Positions 14,315-14,408 of a stretch of 14,408 nucleotides of DNA are shown one piece after another (position 1 is the first letter of the stretch; each line of letters starts with the position of its first letter). Under the pieces are notes generated by a model that was not told the origin of the DNA, did not search any database, and worked only from the letters and a program-made list of their open reading frames with translations. Position numbers and translations under genes: made by a program. The stretch is from an uncultured Streptococcus sp. GTDB lineage: Bacteria; Bacillota; Bacilli; Lactobacillales; Streptococcaceae. The DNA is taken from NCBI RefSeq assembly GCF_959025735.1, contig NZ_CAUFJQ010000047.1, forward strand, positions 1 through 14,408. The letters are read 5' to 3'.

Positions 14315-14408
14315 ATGTTAACAAATAAAAATTGGAACTGTAGTATGTCTCGAGTCTTAGATGTGGTTGGTGGGAAATGGAGAATGAATATATTATGGGT
14401 TATAAACA
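14315..14408 (+). CDS. HxlR-family transcriptional regulator (5' part only)
   Basis: Only the first 31 codons are in the window, and the gene runs off the right edge. The N-terminus has the HxlR-family pattern: a cysteine (C9, NWNCSMSRVLDV) followed by VVGGKWRMNILWVI, which opens the winged-helix domain. In this family the early cysteine often senses electrophiles or oxidants. AAGGAG (14304-14309) lies 5 bases before the ATG. Its divergent position next to the YciI-like gene suggests that it regulates that gene and possibly itself. The family call rests on this short but characteristic stretch. Confidence 0.82.
   Translation, partial: MLTNKNWNCSMSRVLDVVGGKWRMNILWVIN

Noticed and set aside
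1..14408. Mobile elements, CRISPR arrays, tRNA or rRNA genes, BOX/RUP repeats
   Set aside because: I looked for transposase-like products, regularly spaced repeats and conserved RNA sequences in all gaps and saw none. The gaps are short and are explained by terminators and promoters.

Overview
The window reads as a chromosomal segment of a Streptococcus, probably a viridans (mitis/sanguinis-like) species. This rests on the protein sequences, the AAGGAG-type ribosome binding sites, a CcpA cre box of Firmicutes type, short U-tailed terminators and the particular set of genes. No mobile element, CRISPR array, tRNA or rRNA was seen.

Layout, left to right. (1) Positions 29-5508, plus strand: a GH38 alpha-mannosidase, a ROK-family sugar kinase without the usual zinc site, and a GH20 beta-N-acetylhexosaminidase. 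The last two overlap by 7 bp, and a strong terminator follows at 5553-5600. None of the three has a signal peptide, so they act in the cytoplasm. (2) Positions 5734-9170, plus strand: two ABC sugar permeases of the LplB/YtcP type and a lipoprotein substrate-binding protein resembling the pneumococcal N-glycan importer NgtP1-NgtP2-NgtS. A near-consensus promoter (5645-5673) has a perfect cre box on its predicted start point, and a terminator lies at 9186-9218. No ATPase gene is present. (3) Positions 9342-12917, plus strand: a YesL-like (DUF624) membrane protein, a YesM-like sensor histidine kinase and a YesN-like AraC-type response regulator, ending at a bidirectional terminator (12916-12947). 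(4) Positions 12958-14408: unrelated housekeeping and accessory genes. These are rlmA (23S rRNA guanine-N1 methyltransferase, minus strand, possibly leaderless), a YciI-family protein (minus strand), and the first 31 codons of a divergent HxlR-family regulator cut by the window edge.

Together, regions 1-3 look like a complete host N-glycan utilisation locus. The lipoprotein and permeases import glycan released outside the cell, probably powered by a shared ATPase encoded elsewhere. The GH20 removes beta-GlcNAc from the antennae, the GH38 removes alpha-mannose, and the ROK kinase may phosphorylate a liberated monosaccharide. YesMN would sense and activate, and CcpA would repress when better sugars are present. 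In S. pneumoniae, to my knowledge, the homologous pieces sit in several separate loci; here they are adjacent. The component families are known. The less familiar points are the compact arrangement, the candidate regulator repeats, the zinc-less ROK, an in-operon hairpin that carries an orphan Shine-Dalgarno, and the leaderless rlmA promoter nested in a terminator.
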